Positions 11,978-22,813 of a stretch of 42,739 nucleotides of DNA are shown piece after piece. A program made the position numbers and the translations under genes. Location of the stretch: positions 1 through 42,739 of the forward strand of contig LSAX01000016.1 in assembly GCA_001557505.1 (NCBI GenBank). The letters are read 5' to 3'. The stretch is from Reticulascus tulasneorum (Eukaryota > Ascomycota > Sordariomycetes > Glomerellales > Reticulascaceae). Numbering within the stretch: the stretch's first letter is position 1; the number at the start of each line of letters is the position of its first letter. The notes under the pieces were generated by a model. That model was not told the origin of the DNA, searched no databases, and saw only the letters and a list, made by a program, of their open reading frames with translations.

Positions 11978-12049
11978 TAATTCTTCCAAGAATCGAACTT
12001 GGATATCATTCTTATCAAAAATGCACTTTAACCATTAAGTCAAAAAATT
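11978..12049 (-). tRNA. trnI: tRNA-Ile(GAU)
   Basis: The complement folds with acceptor AATTTTT/AAGAATT (all paired, one G-U), D-stem ACTT/AAGT, anticodon loop TTGATAA (GAT) and T-arm CCAAG/CTTGG. It is the last of five closely packed tRNAs (Gly, Val, Trp, Asn, Ile). Confidence 0.9.
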
Positions 12050-12073
12050 TAAATTATTTGAAATATATACAAA

Positions 12074-12144
12074 AGCCTTTAAGATGAATCGAACATCTAT
12101 CATAATATTAACAGTATTAGGCTCTACCATTGAGCTATAAAAGC
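12074..12144 (-). tRNA. trnN: tRNA-Asn(GUU)
   Basis: Acceptor GCTTTTA/TAAAGGC, a perfect anticodon stem TAATA/TATTA around CTGTTAA (GTT), and T-loop TTCGATT in the complement. Confidence 0.92.
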
Positions 12145-12173
12145 TTATATAAAATCAACTAAAAACTTATAGA

Positions 12174-12246
12174 CAAGAGTACTCAGACTTGAACTAAGAA
12201 TTTGGAGGTTGAAGCTCCATGCTATTACCAATTAAACTACACTCTT
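12174..12246 (-). tRNA. trnW: tRNA-Trp(UCA)
   Basis: Acceptor AAGAGTG/TACTCTT and a perfect anticodon stem TGGAG/CTCCA around CTTCAAC. The anticodon UCA reads both UGA and UGG. This is direct support for genetic code 4, and it agrees with the many in-frame UGA codons in the respiratory genes. Confidence 0.93.
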
Positions 12247-12329
12247 TTTTTTTAATAATTTCATTATATATTATATTATCCAAATTTAATTATGAAGTAT
12301 ATGAATTTTATAAACAATATAAATTAAAA

Positions 12330-12401
12330 TAAGAGATAAGTGATTTGAACACTTAGCCTACTGTGTGTAAAACAGTCACTCTACCATTGAGTTAATCTCT
12401 C
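12330..12401 (-). tRNA. trnV: tRNA-Val(UAC)
   Basis: Acceptor GAGAGAT/ATCTCTT, anticodon stem ACTGT/ACAGT around TTTACAC (TAC), and T-arm AAGTG/CACTT with loop TTCAAAT. Confidence 0.92.
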
Positions 12402-12456
12402 TAATTTAACCTCCCAAATAACTACCACTGGAAATATAAATTTAAATTTAATAGAA

Positions 12457-12528
12457 TACAATCAGTCGGGCTCGGACCGACAATTATCCGGTGGAAACGG
12501 ATGAGCTTACCAATTAACTTATGATTGC
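12457..12528 (-). tRNA. trnG: tRNA-Gly(UCC)
   Basis: Acceptor GCAATCA/TGATTGT fully paired, D-stem AGTT/AGCT, anticodon stem ATCCG/CGGAT around TTTCCAC (TCC), and T-arm GTCGG/CCGAC. A diverged copy of the same gene lies in the opposite orientation at 33342-33413. Confidence 0.9.
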
Positions 12529-12674
12529 TATTATTACTTTTAATAAAAAACTTCATAATTGAAATTATCAACTCCGTCACTAATACGTCTACAACATTTA
12601 TTATATACCGTATTAAAACAAAAGCCAAATTAACTCTATATTATATGAATTATTTTTTAAGTAAAAAATATTCA

Positions 12675-14144
12675 TTATCTAAACCTATGCATCTCATATT
12701 TATGTCTAAGATTTTCCGTATGAACCATGTAGGCTATATTATTTCCTTCAATTTTTGCAGCTATGCTGGGGCCAACTAAATTTAATCGTATATAATCCTC
12801 ACCACGTTTAAAGAAAATAGTATTTAATCTATGAAGACGACTATTTGGATTATAAAGTTCATACCGTACTGGATGAGTCCCTCTTTTTATCACATAAAAA
12901 TTAGTATTATTTTCCACTATAGTACTAGTTTGCACCATCTTTATATCCGCTACATGAATAAAAGATTTATACATCTCTTCATTAAGCCTTTCTCTTACGC
13001 TACCTCCTACTCAGGGTATACCTGGATTACAGTCCCGATTATGATTAATCATTTCTTCTTTTGTATTAAATGTACCACTTACAGAATAAACGCTCAGTTC
13101 AGGTCCATCATTTAGATATATATCTTTATAAGGGATTACCTTATATGAGTTAACATGTGGGTTTTTTGTAAAAGCATATAATTGTTCTCATTGACTACGC
13201 ATACTATGTTGTTGACTAGAAAATAAAAATGAAAGTACCTTGGCATCCGCTACAGTGATAAATAGATCTTTAATAGCTTCTGCTCCCTCTAACCCTTCTG
13301 GGGGTAATGAATAGAAAGGTTTACTCCACTTAGTTATTAACTCCCTAACGCTTAATACTTCATCCGCGGAACAAAAAGCAACGCAGTCATCTATTCCTCA
13401 TCCAGGAGGAGATACAGGTTTAGTTCCTGATTTAAGATAAAAAATATCATATAAAGATAAATGCATTACTCCAAATAAATAGACGAATAAGGTAGTATCT
13501 AAACAAAATTTCATATTGTTAGCTAAATCCGGAAATTTTAGTCCTATTAAGGGGATTAAAATTAATTTATTTAAAAAACGAACCATAAAACCTATTGTAT
13601 AACTATACATTAATATTTTAATAAAAATTCGTTTATTAGACCATAGCCTAATAAAAGCATTTTTTATTTTTAATAAGATATTAGCAAAATATAATTTAGG
13701 TTTGCGGCTAAAAATTAAGATTAATATTATTCCACAATTTAATAAGAGATAATAAGATCAAGGAAAAACTAAAAAATAGTCCATACAATTTAGAGATCAG
13801 CCTAATAAATACATATTTATTGATCATTTTAATAAGATAAAAATTTTTTCTCCTAAAGATAAACATATATCTTCTTGATTTTTAGTTTCTATAGAAATAG
13901 AGTGCTCTGCTCTATGTTTTTTTTCTAAAATAGAGAAGAGAATAGAAAAAAAAATTTTTAATAAAAGAATTACAATACATATGTATCCAATATATTCTAT
14001 ATTTTTAATATATTCTATATATCCAATATATTCTATATTTCTTAACGAAAAAGCTTCAAATCCTAAAGGTAGAGCTATTATACTAATTGACTTTATAGTT
14101 AGACTAGTGCTGAAAGCGGGGAAAGCTCTGTTTGATCGTGATAA
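12675..14144 (-). CDS. Second member of the unknown membrane-anchored ORF family (start unresolved)
   Basis: The frame is open from just after a TAG at 14145-14147 down to TAA at 12675-12677 (up to 489 codons, UGA as Trp). The first ATG is not until 13812-13814, inside the family motif KWSINMYLLGW, and would give 379 aa. The residues above it align with the N-terminal parts of orf466 and orf530: a hydrophobic stretch ending in a basic EKKHR segment. The real start is therefore probably a non-ATG codon upstream. Family motifs follow: RFLNK..LIPLI..FPDLANNM, AKVLSFLFSSQ, SGTFNTKEEM, PWVGG, RYELYNP, FFKR and a closing LRHKYEM...R. The frame overlaps the nad6 3' end by up to 41 bases. Function unknown. 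Confidence 0.7.
13986..14040. repeat. Short AT-rich tandem repeat inside the second family ORF
   Basis: The 16-base unit CCAATATATTCTATAT and a variant recur about three times. On the minus strand it encodes alternating IEYIGYIEYI-like residues near the N-terminus of the ORF. The region has the look of slippage expansion. Confidence 0.7.
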
Positions 14145-14802
14145 CTATAGCACCAACCATAGCAAGTAGAAGAATAAAACTAGTTATTATCAATCATAAA
14201 CTATAACTAGTGTATAATATATTTCCTATACTTGTAATATGACTTGTTTCTAATAAATTACCATCTCAAACAGAGCTTGTAACAAAATATAAATCGTTGT
14301 TTAGATATGAATCTAGATATTTATTTAAATCTAACTGATTTAATTTAGCAGTATTATAAAATATGTTATTTCAAGAATTATTATAATTATTAAGTATTGC
14401 TATTTCATATGGTAATACTTGAAAAATAGAGTAATTAAAATAAATTGTTATAAATAGAGCTAAAGCTATACTATTTTTAGTATTAGTTTGCAATTCACTT
14501 ATCCTAATATTAATTAACATTAAAATAAATAAGAATAATATAGAAACTGCTCCTATATAAACTATTAAGTAAGAGAAACCTATAAAATTTAAGCCTAATA
14601 AAATTAAATATGAAGACATACCCCCAAATAATGCTATTAAAAATAATACGGATACTATAGGATTTTTACTAATAATAATAAAAATCCCGCAAAATATTAC
14701 AAATAGAGATATAATATCTAATATTCCAGGTTTAAACCCAGTAGTATAAAATTCATCTGTGATAAATAAATTTGCCATGCCAAAAATAAGCATTTTAAAC
14801 AT
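14104..14802 (-). CDS. nad6: NADH dehydrogenase subunit 6
   Basis: Membrane subunit of respiratory complex I, part of the proton-pumping arm in the inner mitochondrial membrane. The frame runs from ATG at 14800-14802 to TAG at 14104-14106 and gives 232 aa with UGA as Trp (for example at 14371). Conserved stretches are PGILDIISL, ISKNPIVSVLFLIALFGG and YLIVYIGAVSILFLF, and the C-terminal AMVGAIVITI. A later ATG at 14778 (MANLF) could be the true start. The last nine residues (from KQSF) look like a short extension and overlap the open frame of the unknown ORF downstream. It follows the Lys-Asp-Ser tRNA cluster. Confidence 0.93.
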
Positions 14803-14870
14803 TCCCTTTTAGGTGAGAGGAACCTCTTGTTGTTGTTGTTTATATATATATATCGTGAGTTGCCTTTATC

Positions 14871-14954
14871 CGGAAAGAAGGTGATTTGAACACCCAAATC
14901 TTAAAAAAGATAATCGTTTAGCAGACGATTTGCCTTACCCATAGCTATCTTTCC
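14871..14954 (-). tRNA. trnS: tRNA-Ser(GCU)
   Basis: Acceptor GGAAAGA/TCTTTCC perfect, anticodon stem ATCGT/ACGAT around CTGCTAA (GCT), a long variable arm (ATCTT/AAGAT) and T-arm GGGTG/CACC. Confidence 0.92.
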
Positions 14955-14959
14955 AGCAG

Positions 14960-15032
14960 CGAATCAGAACGGGATCGAACCGATATCTTTTTTCGTGACA
15001 AGAAAAATCTTTACCAATTAAGTTACTAATTC
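14960..15032 (-). tRNA. trnD: tRNA-Asp(GUC)
   Basis: Acceptor GAATTAG/CTGATTC fully paired with one G-U, D-stem ACTT/AAGA-type, and anticodon stem TTTTC/GAAAA around TTGTCAC (GTC). It is separated from tRNA-Ser by five bases. Confidence 0.9.
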
Positions 15033-15107
15033 TATTTACATTCAAATAATAATATATATATACAAGTATTAAATCTTTCTTATATTATGAAAATAGTTGT
15101 ATTTTCA

Positions 15108-15179
15108 TAGGATCTACCGGAGTCGAACCAATATTGCGATGATTAAAAGTCATATGTATTACCATTATACAAAGATCCC
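15108..15179 (-). tRNA. trnK: tRNA-Lys(UUU)
   Basis: Acceptor GGGATCT/AGATCCT, an anticodon stem ending ATGA/TCAT around CTTTTAA (TTT), and T-loop TTCGACT. Confidence 0.92.
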
Positions 15180-15212
15180 TTTAGATTTAATTATTATTAT
15201 GCTTATATTTTT

Positions 15213-16805
15213 TTAACGAAATTTATCTAACTTATATAAATTTATAAGATTTTCCTTATTAATAATACTCAAAATCTTATTACCCTGACTTTTCCCTCTA
15301 ATGTAAGGAGTAATAAGATTAGGCATTTCTATATATTTACCGTCTCTTTTAAAATAAAGAACTTTTTCCCTTTGTTGGTGTACATTAGGGTCATATAAAT
15401 GATATGTTCAACTCTCGGGAGATGAAACAATCTTTATATAAAAACAATTATTATTATTTACTACCTCTTCACTACGAATCATATCTAGATCATTAGCAGG
15501 AGTATAAGATGTATATCAAGATAATGCTTCTTTTCTTTCGACTCCTCCAACTCATGCCTCATTTGGATGAAATTCGGCATTATATGCTAGCATCTCCTCT
15601 TTAGTTTTAAAAGTACCAATTAACTTAAAGACTCTTAATTTCACATCATCATGCATAAATACGCCTGAATACGGGACAGCGAAATGTATAGGAGTATTAT
15701 TATATTTTCCAAAAACATATAAATCTTTTCATCTCTCAGCCAGCATAGTGTGCTCCTGAGAATGAAGCAAAAAAGAAAGTACCTTAGCCTCGTTTTTAGC
15801 CAAATGTAAACGCTTAATAGGTTCTACACTAGTATAAAAATAAGGAGGAATTCCCCCAACCTGCGCTGTTCAATCATGTAAAAATTTATCAACGGGGAAT
15901 CTTTCTACTTCACCTTCTTCCCCAGGTGAAGGGATGTAAGAAAAAAGAGAGTCAGTATAAGGTATACTGACCTTACTATTTTCTGGTTTAATATTAATAT
16001 CAGATTTGAATTTAAAAAAGTCTAAAAAAGTAAACTCCGCTTTTCCAAAAAAAAAAACAAAAAATGTAATATCTAACAAAAGACCCATCTCCGCAGCTAA
16101 TGAAGGAAGTACTAAACTTAAAAGAGGAAGAAATATAAATTTATTAAAAAAACGAATACAAAAAGCTATTATATAGCTATAAACCAACATTATACAATAT
16201 AATAATTTATTAGTTCATATTTTAAAAATATTTCCTTTTAGATTAAAAAAAAATTTTCTTAGATATAACCTAATTTTATTAAAATAAAATAAGGGCATAC
16301 ATGGTAATAAAGTAAGAAAAACTAAAGATCAGGGAAAAACATATAAAGAATCTATATAACTTAAAATTCAACCTATTAAATACATAATAAAGGATCATTT
16401 TACTAGAATATATAACTTATTACCAAAACTTAAAGACTTTAGAGGTTTATTATCAATAATTGCATTAATTTTATTTCTTTTTTCTAAAAAGAAAAAAAGA
16501 AATTTTAAAAATCCTAATAATAAAACTATAAATATAAAACCTAACATTATTATTAATAATAATAATTTAGTATCCGTAGATAAAGATAGCATAAAATTAT
16601 TTATATATATAAATAAAATACGTCTATAATTAATAACTAAAACTAAACAAAGAATTCCCATTATTGTAAACATTTCTTTTAAATCTTTGGGTAAGTAAAT
16701 AAAAGAAGCATTTAAAATTTCAGGATTTTCATTCAGTTTTTCTTTTTCGTCTTTAGGACTTTTTTTTAATCTATTACCAAGGGAAGAATTAATTAAGAAC
16801 CTCAA
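15213..16805 (-). CDS. orf530, third member of the unknown membrane-anchored ORF family
   Basis: The frame (UGA as Trp) ends in TAA at 15213-15215. Taken from a TTG at 16803-16805 it has 530 aa. The first downstream ATG is at 16671-16673 (486 aa), and the frame also stays open upstream to an ATG at 16920-16922 inside cox3. The start is therefore undecided. N-terminal hydrophobic segments are followed by EKRNK, then KWSFIMYLIGW near residue 136. Next comes RFFNK..FLPLL..LPSLAAEM, then a soluble half with AKVLSFLLHSQ, IGTFKTKEEM, WVGG, YHLYDP, YFKR and a closing LINLYKLDKFR. The same motif order occurs in the ORFs at 10485 and 12675. It overlaps or abuts the cox3 end and precedes tRNA-Lys. Function unknown. 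Confidence 0.78.
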
Positions 16806-17602
16806 TAATAGATAGAGATGTACAAAAAAAGTCAGACCACATCTACAAAATGTCAGTATAAAATACCACCTTCGAATCCTAGATGATGGTTGTCAGTTAA
16901 ATGGTAAGCAAAAATTCTTCATAATGCTACCCCTAGAAAAATAGTACCGATTATAACGTGTAATCCATGAAATCCTGTTCCAAAAAAGAAACATGTACCA
17001 AAGGCACCATCACTTATAGTAAAAGAGGATACACTATATTCTACTCCTTGAAATATTGTAAATATTACAGCTAATAACACTGTAAATATTGAACCGTATA
17101 AAGCTGCAGCTCTATTCCCTTTAATTAAAGCATGATGAGCATAAGTAATTGTAGCACCACTAGATAACAATATAATTGTATTAAGTAGAGGTAATTCAAA
17201 AGGATTTATAGGCTCTATACCCATAGGAGGTCATTGAGCACCTAATTCAATTGTAGGAGTTAAAGCACTGTGAAAAAAGGCTCAGAATATAGCCATAAAA
17301 AATAATGCCTCAGATACTATAAAAAGGATTACTCCTAAATTAAGTCCTTTCTGTACAGCTAAAGTATGATTACCTAAAAATGTACCTTCACTTATTATAT
17401 CTCTAAATCAACAAGACATAGAATATACAACTAATATTCCACTTATATATACATAATAATATGAATTACTAAAGCTATGCATAGATAAAGCTGCATTAGT
17501 AGTCAAGTTTAATAAAGATAAACTAGTATATAAAGGTCAAGGGGAAGGAGATACTAAATGAAAAGGATGATCCTGAAAATTACTTCTTATCATATTAGTC
17601 AT
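16793..17602 (-). CDS. cox3: Cytochrome c oxidase subunit 3
   Basis: Core subunit of respiratory complex IV in the inner membrane. ATG at 17600-17602 to TAA at 16793-16795 gives 269 aa, the usual fungal length, with no intron. Recognisable parts are FQDHPFHLV near the N-terminus, [34 protein letters not shown] and the end [20 protein letters not shown]. Several Trp residues are encoded by UGA. A second ATG three codons in (17591-17593) is possible. It follows tRNA-Tyr and rns. Confidence 0.97.
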
Positions 17603-17714
17603 TCAAATTTTTCTTTTTTTATATAATTATTTATAATTTAACAATATCACTTATAAATAAGTTCCAAGCCTAGAATAGAGAAAACAGGGTACAAAAAAAT
17701 TGTACTTATATTTT

Positions 17715-17802
17715 TAGGAAGAAAAGGACTCGAACCTTCGATAGCTGGTATAGCTATTGAGTTTACAGCTCAACCCGTCGTACCAACAAACGGAACCTTC
17801 CT
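17715..17802 (-). tRNA. trnY: tRNA-Tyr(GUA)
   Basis: Acceptor AGGAAGG/TCTTCCT, a perfect anticodon stem TTGAG/CTCAA around CTGTAAA (GTA), and a class II variable arm (TAGCT/AGCTA), giving 88 bases. It sits directly after rns. Confidence 0.93.
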
Positions 17803-17889
17803 TGGTATATATAATACGTATTCAATGAATTAAAATTTAATTCAGAATATAATAAATATAAAATATTTCTTTTTATAATTATTTGTATC

Positions 17890-19410
17890 TATATATAATC
17901 TTTTTAAGTTTAATTAATCCCGTGCAACTTCCACTACACGAACCATATTTCGACTTAACACTAATCAAAGCCACACATACGAAGAATTCGACTGCAACCC
18001 TCTAATTCTATTTATAAAAGAACTTACAGTAAAATAGCAAACTTATTGCGGGAACTTTTTTCAGCATGTGACGAGTGGTTAGTACCAATCCGAAGGAATA
18101 TTCACCGTGACATGGTGATTCACGATTACTAGTAATTACTTATTCATATAGCCGAATTTCAGGCTACAATCCTTGCGTAAATATATCCTTTTTTCTGAGA
18201 TTAGCTAAAATTTACATTTTTGCTTCTCTTTGTTAAGGAATACGTGGCACGTCTATAGCCCACAACATAAGGGCCATGATGACTTGTCTTAGTCCTTCTT
18301 ATCTTATCTCATATAAAGATAAAAAGTGCTTTATCAAATTTTTTATAAATAAAGCAAAGGATTTCGTTAATTTCGTGGAAAAACCACAGTTTCGCAACAT
18401 TAACTGAAAACAGCCGTGCAACTCCTGTAAAATATTCAAATTGTGGTAAGGTTTTTCGTGGACCATCGAATTAAATAACATACTTCACTACTGGTGTCAG
18501 AAACGGTCTAGTGATTTCAGTTCCTGCGTTGCCGCATTACTCTTGAGGTGAAATGCTTACATTTTCATTTATAGACTAAATTTTTTTTATCTAATCCATG
18601 GCATTCATAATTCTCTGCAAAGACTACTGGGGTATCTAATCCTTTTTGTTCTCTGTGCCTTCGTCCTTCGACGTCAGTTTTTACATGAAAGACTGCCTTC
18701 GCCTTTACCAGTCCCTTTGGTATAATAAGATATGATCCCTTCACCTCAAGTACTGTCTTCCTCTATAAAACTCTAGTCTAATACTCTGTTTTGCATATAA
18801 GATATTATGACCGTCTGGGTACCCTTTAAACCTAATCATGATGAATAACACTAGTCTCTTACGTATTACCGCGACTGCTGGCACGCAATTGGTCAAGACC
18901 TGTATATACATATGGTCATTATAAATATGCATTTAAAATTTTATTCAAATAATCAATTAAATCTTACTTTAGAAATACACTTAAATAAGTTTTTAACCTT
19001 ATTTTATTTCTTTTTTTTCAGACTTCTCATTTCTCCAAGTTACCAGTTCGGTCTTTAGACCATTGACTAAGATTCCTCACTGCTGTACTAATTTTGCATT
19101 GGGATTTTCTCAGACCCAATGTGGTCGATCAACCTCTCAGCTACGACTACGAAAATATGTGGCTAGTTAAGTCATAACCCTAACTACTACCTATCTCGAA
19201 ATACTTATTTTCTTCCTAAAGCGAAATTTCTTCTTTTTTTTTTATGAGGTATTTTAGACCTCACTTTAAGAGAGTAAAAATATATTCTTCTCACCTGTAC
19301 ACCACTTATTAATTAAATTGTTCATTAAATTAACCGTTCGATTAGCATGTGTCAAGCATTTGGACAGCGTTCAATCAGAGCCATCACCAAGCTCATCTAA
19401 TAATTTATGT
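17890..19410 (-). rRNA. rns: Small subunit rRNA (rns)
   Basis: Mitochondrial 16S-like rRNA of the small ribosomal subunit. The complement near 19350-19400 reads GATGGCTCTGATTGAACGCT, the universal SSU 5' region. The 530-loop, 900-region (GGATTAGATACCCCAGTAGT-like near 18620-18640) and the decoding-site region near 17930-18120 follow in order. The 3' part ends with GTAGTGGAAGTTGCACGGG. There is no intron. Both ends are estimates to within some tens of bases. Confidence 0.93.
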
Positions 19411-19762
19411 AGGATTACTCTTTTTAGGAGCAATCACATCACTAATAAATCTAGAACTTTTTTTAATTTTTATTTCAAAACGGATAAACATAAGCTATGT
19501 TCTGATATGTAGATTTATTACTAAATAATAAATTTCTATAGGATTAATCGTTCGCAAATTCTTTTTTTTAATAAATAACTATTTATATAAATTTGATATT
19601 TTCTACTTTAGACCTTTAATTTGAGCTAGAGTAATTTTTAGGTACATATAGTATATATTTTATAACTTTACAATTTTTATTAAAAATATCTTTCATTTAA
19701 CACTAATTTTTATTATATTTAATTAAATTTATTTTTATTAAAAACAAATGATAATTTTATAT
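19411..19762. other. Intergenic region between atp6 and rns
   Basis: About 350 AT-rich bases between the atp6 stop and the rns 5' end. Part may belong to an rns leader. I see no protein gene or tRNA in it. A promoter is plausible, but I cannot identify one. Confidence 0.5.
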
Positions 19763-20557
19763 TTAATGTAAGTCTAAACCATCTTTTATATAAGAAGAAG
19801 ATAAAACTACAAAAACTTGAGCTTGTATAAAGGCTATTCCTATTTCTAATCCCGAGAAAGCTATAATAAAAGCTAAAGGAACTAAACCTAAAAAGAAATA
19901 AATTATACCTGAAGACATTATATTATATGTAAATCCTGCTAATATATTTAACAACATATGACCTGAAAGAATATTCGCAGCTAATCTTAATCCAAGAGAA
20001 ATATTACGAGCAAGATAAGATATAAGCTCTATTAAAACTAATAAAGGTAATAAACCTAAAGGACAACCAGCTGGAACTAATAAAGAAAAGAATTCTAAAC
20101 CATGTTTTTGAAATCCTAGAATAGTTGCTCCTAATACTATAGTAAAACTAAGAGCAAAAGTTAATATAAAATGGCTTGTAGATGCAAAGCTATAAGGAAT
20201 CATTCCTATTAAATTATTCATTAAAATAAATATAAATAAAGTGTATATGAAAGGAAAATATATTTGACCACTTCTTGAATTTATTTGATTTACAACTATA
20301 CTATGAATTGTTGCATATAAAGATTCTTGACTAACAGATCAATTATTACTTACTAATTTATTATTATTAATACTTAATCCACTAATAATTAATATAAAAA
20401 TAAATCCTAATGTTAAGTATAATCCTATATTAGTTATAGATATGTGTAAATTATTTATTACGGGGGCATCTAGACTTAATAAGTCTCTTATTTCAAATTG
20501 GTCTAAAGGACTACATATTTCTTTGTAAAAATTTCCAGCTAAACTTAAAGTATTCAT
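19763..20557 (-). CDS. atp6: ATP synthase F0 subunit a
   Basis: Proton-channel subunit of the F0 sector in the inner membrane. ATG at 20555-20557 to TAA at 19763-19765 gives 264 aa. An in-frame UGA at 20339-20341 (Trp) would split it under the standard code. The N-terminal part has SPLDQFEIRDL. The conserved core follows: LARNISLGLRLAANILSGHM with the essential arginine, and the C-terminal AFIQAQVFVVL. It lies after atp8 with an unusually long spacer of about 350 bases. Confidence 0.97.
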
Positions 20558-20905
20558 ATTATACTCTAAGTACTAATTATAAGCCTTTAAATATCTAATT
20601 ACCTACATATTATTCAAATTGAATAATACTTAAAAAATTTTGTTAAAAATAGTTAAAAAACAATTAAAAGACAAAACGAGATATATTTTTATGTAATATT
20701 AATAACAAAAAATTCGTATTTTTAATATACAAATCTGTTTTTTGTGCTTTAATTTTTGCTCCTAAAGTATTTTATCCTCTTAAAATTTATCTATTAATTG
20801 TATAAATTAAATTTTAAGACAATAAATGTTTGAGGCTATTTAATTAAGTTAACATAATTATGTGAACATTTTTCTTAAGTTATATCTAAATATTAAACTT
20901 TAATA
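20558..20905. other. Intergenic region atp8-atp6
   Basis: About 350 bases, very AT-rich, with small inverted repeats: ATTATTCA/TGAATAAT near 20610-20630, and CTTAAAATTTA/TAAATTTTAAG near 20780-20820. No gene is seen. These hairpins may act in RNA processing between atp8 and atp6; that is inference. Confidence 0.5.
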
Positions 20906-21070
20906 TTAATTACGGAATTCGTCTCATAATTCTTTTATGAAAGTACGAGATAAAAATAAGAAAATTATTCTTGGTAATATATATTTAGATAATATATATA
21001 AAAGAGATACAATTATAACGAAAGCAAAAACTATTTCATTTACAAAATAAAAAGGTACTAATTGAGGCAT
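20906..21070 (-). CDS. atp8: ATP synthase F0 subunit 8
   Basis: Small peripheral-stalk membrane subunit of ATP synthase. ATG at 21068-21070 to TAA at 20906-20908 gives 54 aa. It begins MPQLVPFYFVNEIVF, the usual fungal start, has one membrane span and ends with FIKELWDEFRN, where the Trp is UGA. Under the standard code it would appear truncated at 48 residues. Confidence 0.95.
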
Positions 21071-21166
21071 TATTTATATTAAAAAATTTTTTATTAAATA
21101 CTCCAAAATAATGATAGTATTAACGTTAGATATAAAACTAAAATCTAAATCCATAAGTTCTTTAAT

Positions 21167-22630
21167 CTAATAATTATATATTAAATTAAGGGCAGAATAA
21201 TGTAAAGTATCTAAAATCAAAGAAGGATATATACCTAATATAACAGTAAATAATACTAATACGAATAATAGTAAAAATTCTCTTTTATTTGTGTCAAATA
21301 TATTTTCTTCAAAAAATTTAGTAAATGAACCTCCAAATGTTATTCTATTAAACATATATATAGTATACGCAGCCGAAAATATTATAGAGGTACATCCAAA
21401 AAAACCTAATACTGGTAATTTTTCTACCATACCGTAAAGAGACATAAATTCTCCTATAAAATTTAATGTTAAAGGAGCCCCACAATTTCCTAAAGATAAT
21501 ATAAAGAAAAGTATAGAGAATAAAGGCATAAGTTGAGCTATTCCTCTATAAGAGTATATCATTCTAGTCCCAGATCTGTCGTATAATATACCTCCAGCGC
21601 ATATAAATAAACCACTAGATACAAATCCATGAGCTAACCCTAAAACTATACTTCCTTCTATTCCTTGAATTGTGTTACTAAATGCTCCTATTAAATATAC
21701 TGCTGCATGAGATACAGAGCTATAGGCAATTAATTCCTTAACATCTACAGTTCTTAATGTACTAAAACTTGCATATATTATAGTAATAACTCCTATAGTA
21801 TATATAAAAAATGTAAAATCCAATGAGGCCTTAGGTAATATGGGTAAAATTAGTCTAAAAATACCATATAAACTTAATTTTAAAACAATACCAGCAAGTA
21901 TAATACTTCCACCTAATGGCGATTCCACATGAGCTTTTAATAATCAATTGTTTAAAAATATTGTAGGAGTTTTTACAGCAAATGCTATAAAAATACCAGT
22001 GAATAAAAAGAACTGTGTAGTATAATCAAAGTTAGTTTTAAATAAAGCATCAAAATCTGTTGTTCCCATTATTGAGAACATAGCTAAAATAGATAATAGC
22101 AAAAATAAAGATCCTCACAATGTATATAAGAAAAAATAATAACTTGCTCTTACTTTATTACCAGATCCAAATAAACCTATTAATAAAAATAAAGGAGGAA
22201 GTATACTTTCAAAAAATATATAAAATAAAAGTATATCTAATACTAAAAACACAGCTAATAACAATGTTTCTAATAATAGTACAGTTACTAAATAAAATTT
22301 CACATTTTCTTTTATTGAATTTCAGTTTGATAATAAAGCTATTGGTATTATTATTGTTGTCAATAATACAAAATATACAGATATTCCGTCTATTCCTAAA
22401 TAAATATCAAATAATTGTACATTATAATGTTCTTGTACAAATTGGAATTGGTTACTACTTGAATTAAAAAAAATAAATATTATAAAAGATAAAATTAAAT
22501 TCAAACTTGAAGTTATTAAACTTATTTTTTTATATAATAAAATATTTTGGGCTTCTTTTTCATAAGAGGTGACACTACAAATTAAAAATATACCTAGTAT
22601 AGGTATAATAAGTAAGAGAGATAATAACAT
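21167..22630 (-). CDS. nad4: NADH dehydrogenase subunit 4
   Basis: Antiporter-like membrane subunit of complex I. ATG at 22628-22630 to TAA at 21167-21169 gives 487 aa, a normal length, without intron. UGA codons divide the standard-code frame into three pieces that are all in phase. Conserved features are ESPLGGSIILAGIVLKL near the middle, AYSSVSHAAVYLIGA and GGILYDRSGTR. It follows nad1 and precedes atp8, as in many Pezizomycotina. Confidence 0.96.
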
Positions 22631-22813
22631 TACCCTAAAAAAGGATAACTATTTAAAAAAGTCATCTTATATATAAATAATTTTATTCTAGAAAAATAAG
22701 ATAAAAACTAGATATAAATTTATATCTAAAAAATAACTTTTAAATATTATAATATATATTTTCATCATATAATAGGAAATTATGATAATATAAACAAGAG
22801 GTTAAAAAGATTT

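Noticed and set aside
12525..13115. Plus-strand ORFs at 12525-12779 and 12831-13115
   Set aside because: They are antisense to tRNA-Gly and the second family ORF. Their content is low-complexity and does not match anything across the paralogues.
13981..14169. Plus-strand ORF with YPIYSIF repeats
   Set aside because: It is the antisense of the AT-rich tandem repeat and the nad6 end; the repeat alone explains it.
14828..14852. TTG and TA microsatellite as a regulatory site
   Set aside because: A simple repeat between nad6 and tRNA-Ser; no supporting motif.
18299..19512. Short ORFs on both strands between 18299 and 19512
   Set aside because: They lie within rns (or its 5' flank) and carry no protein features.
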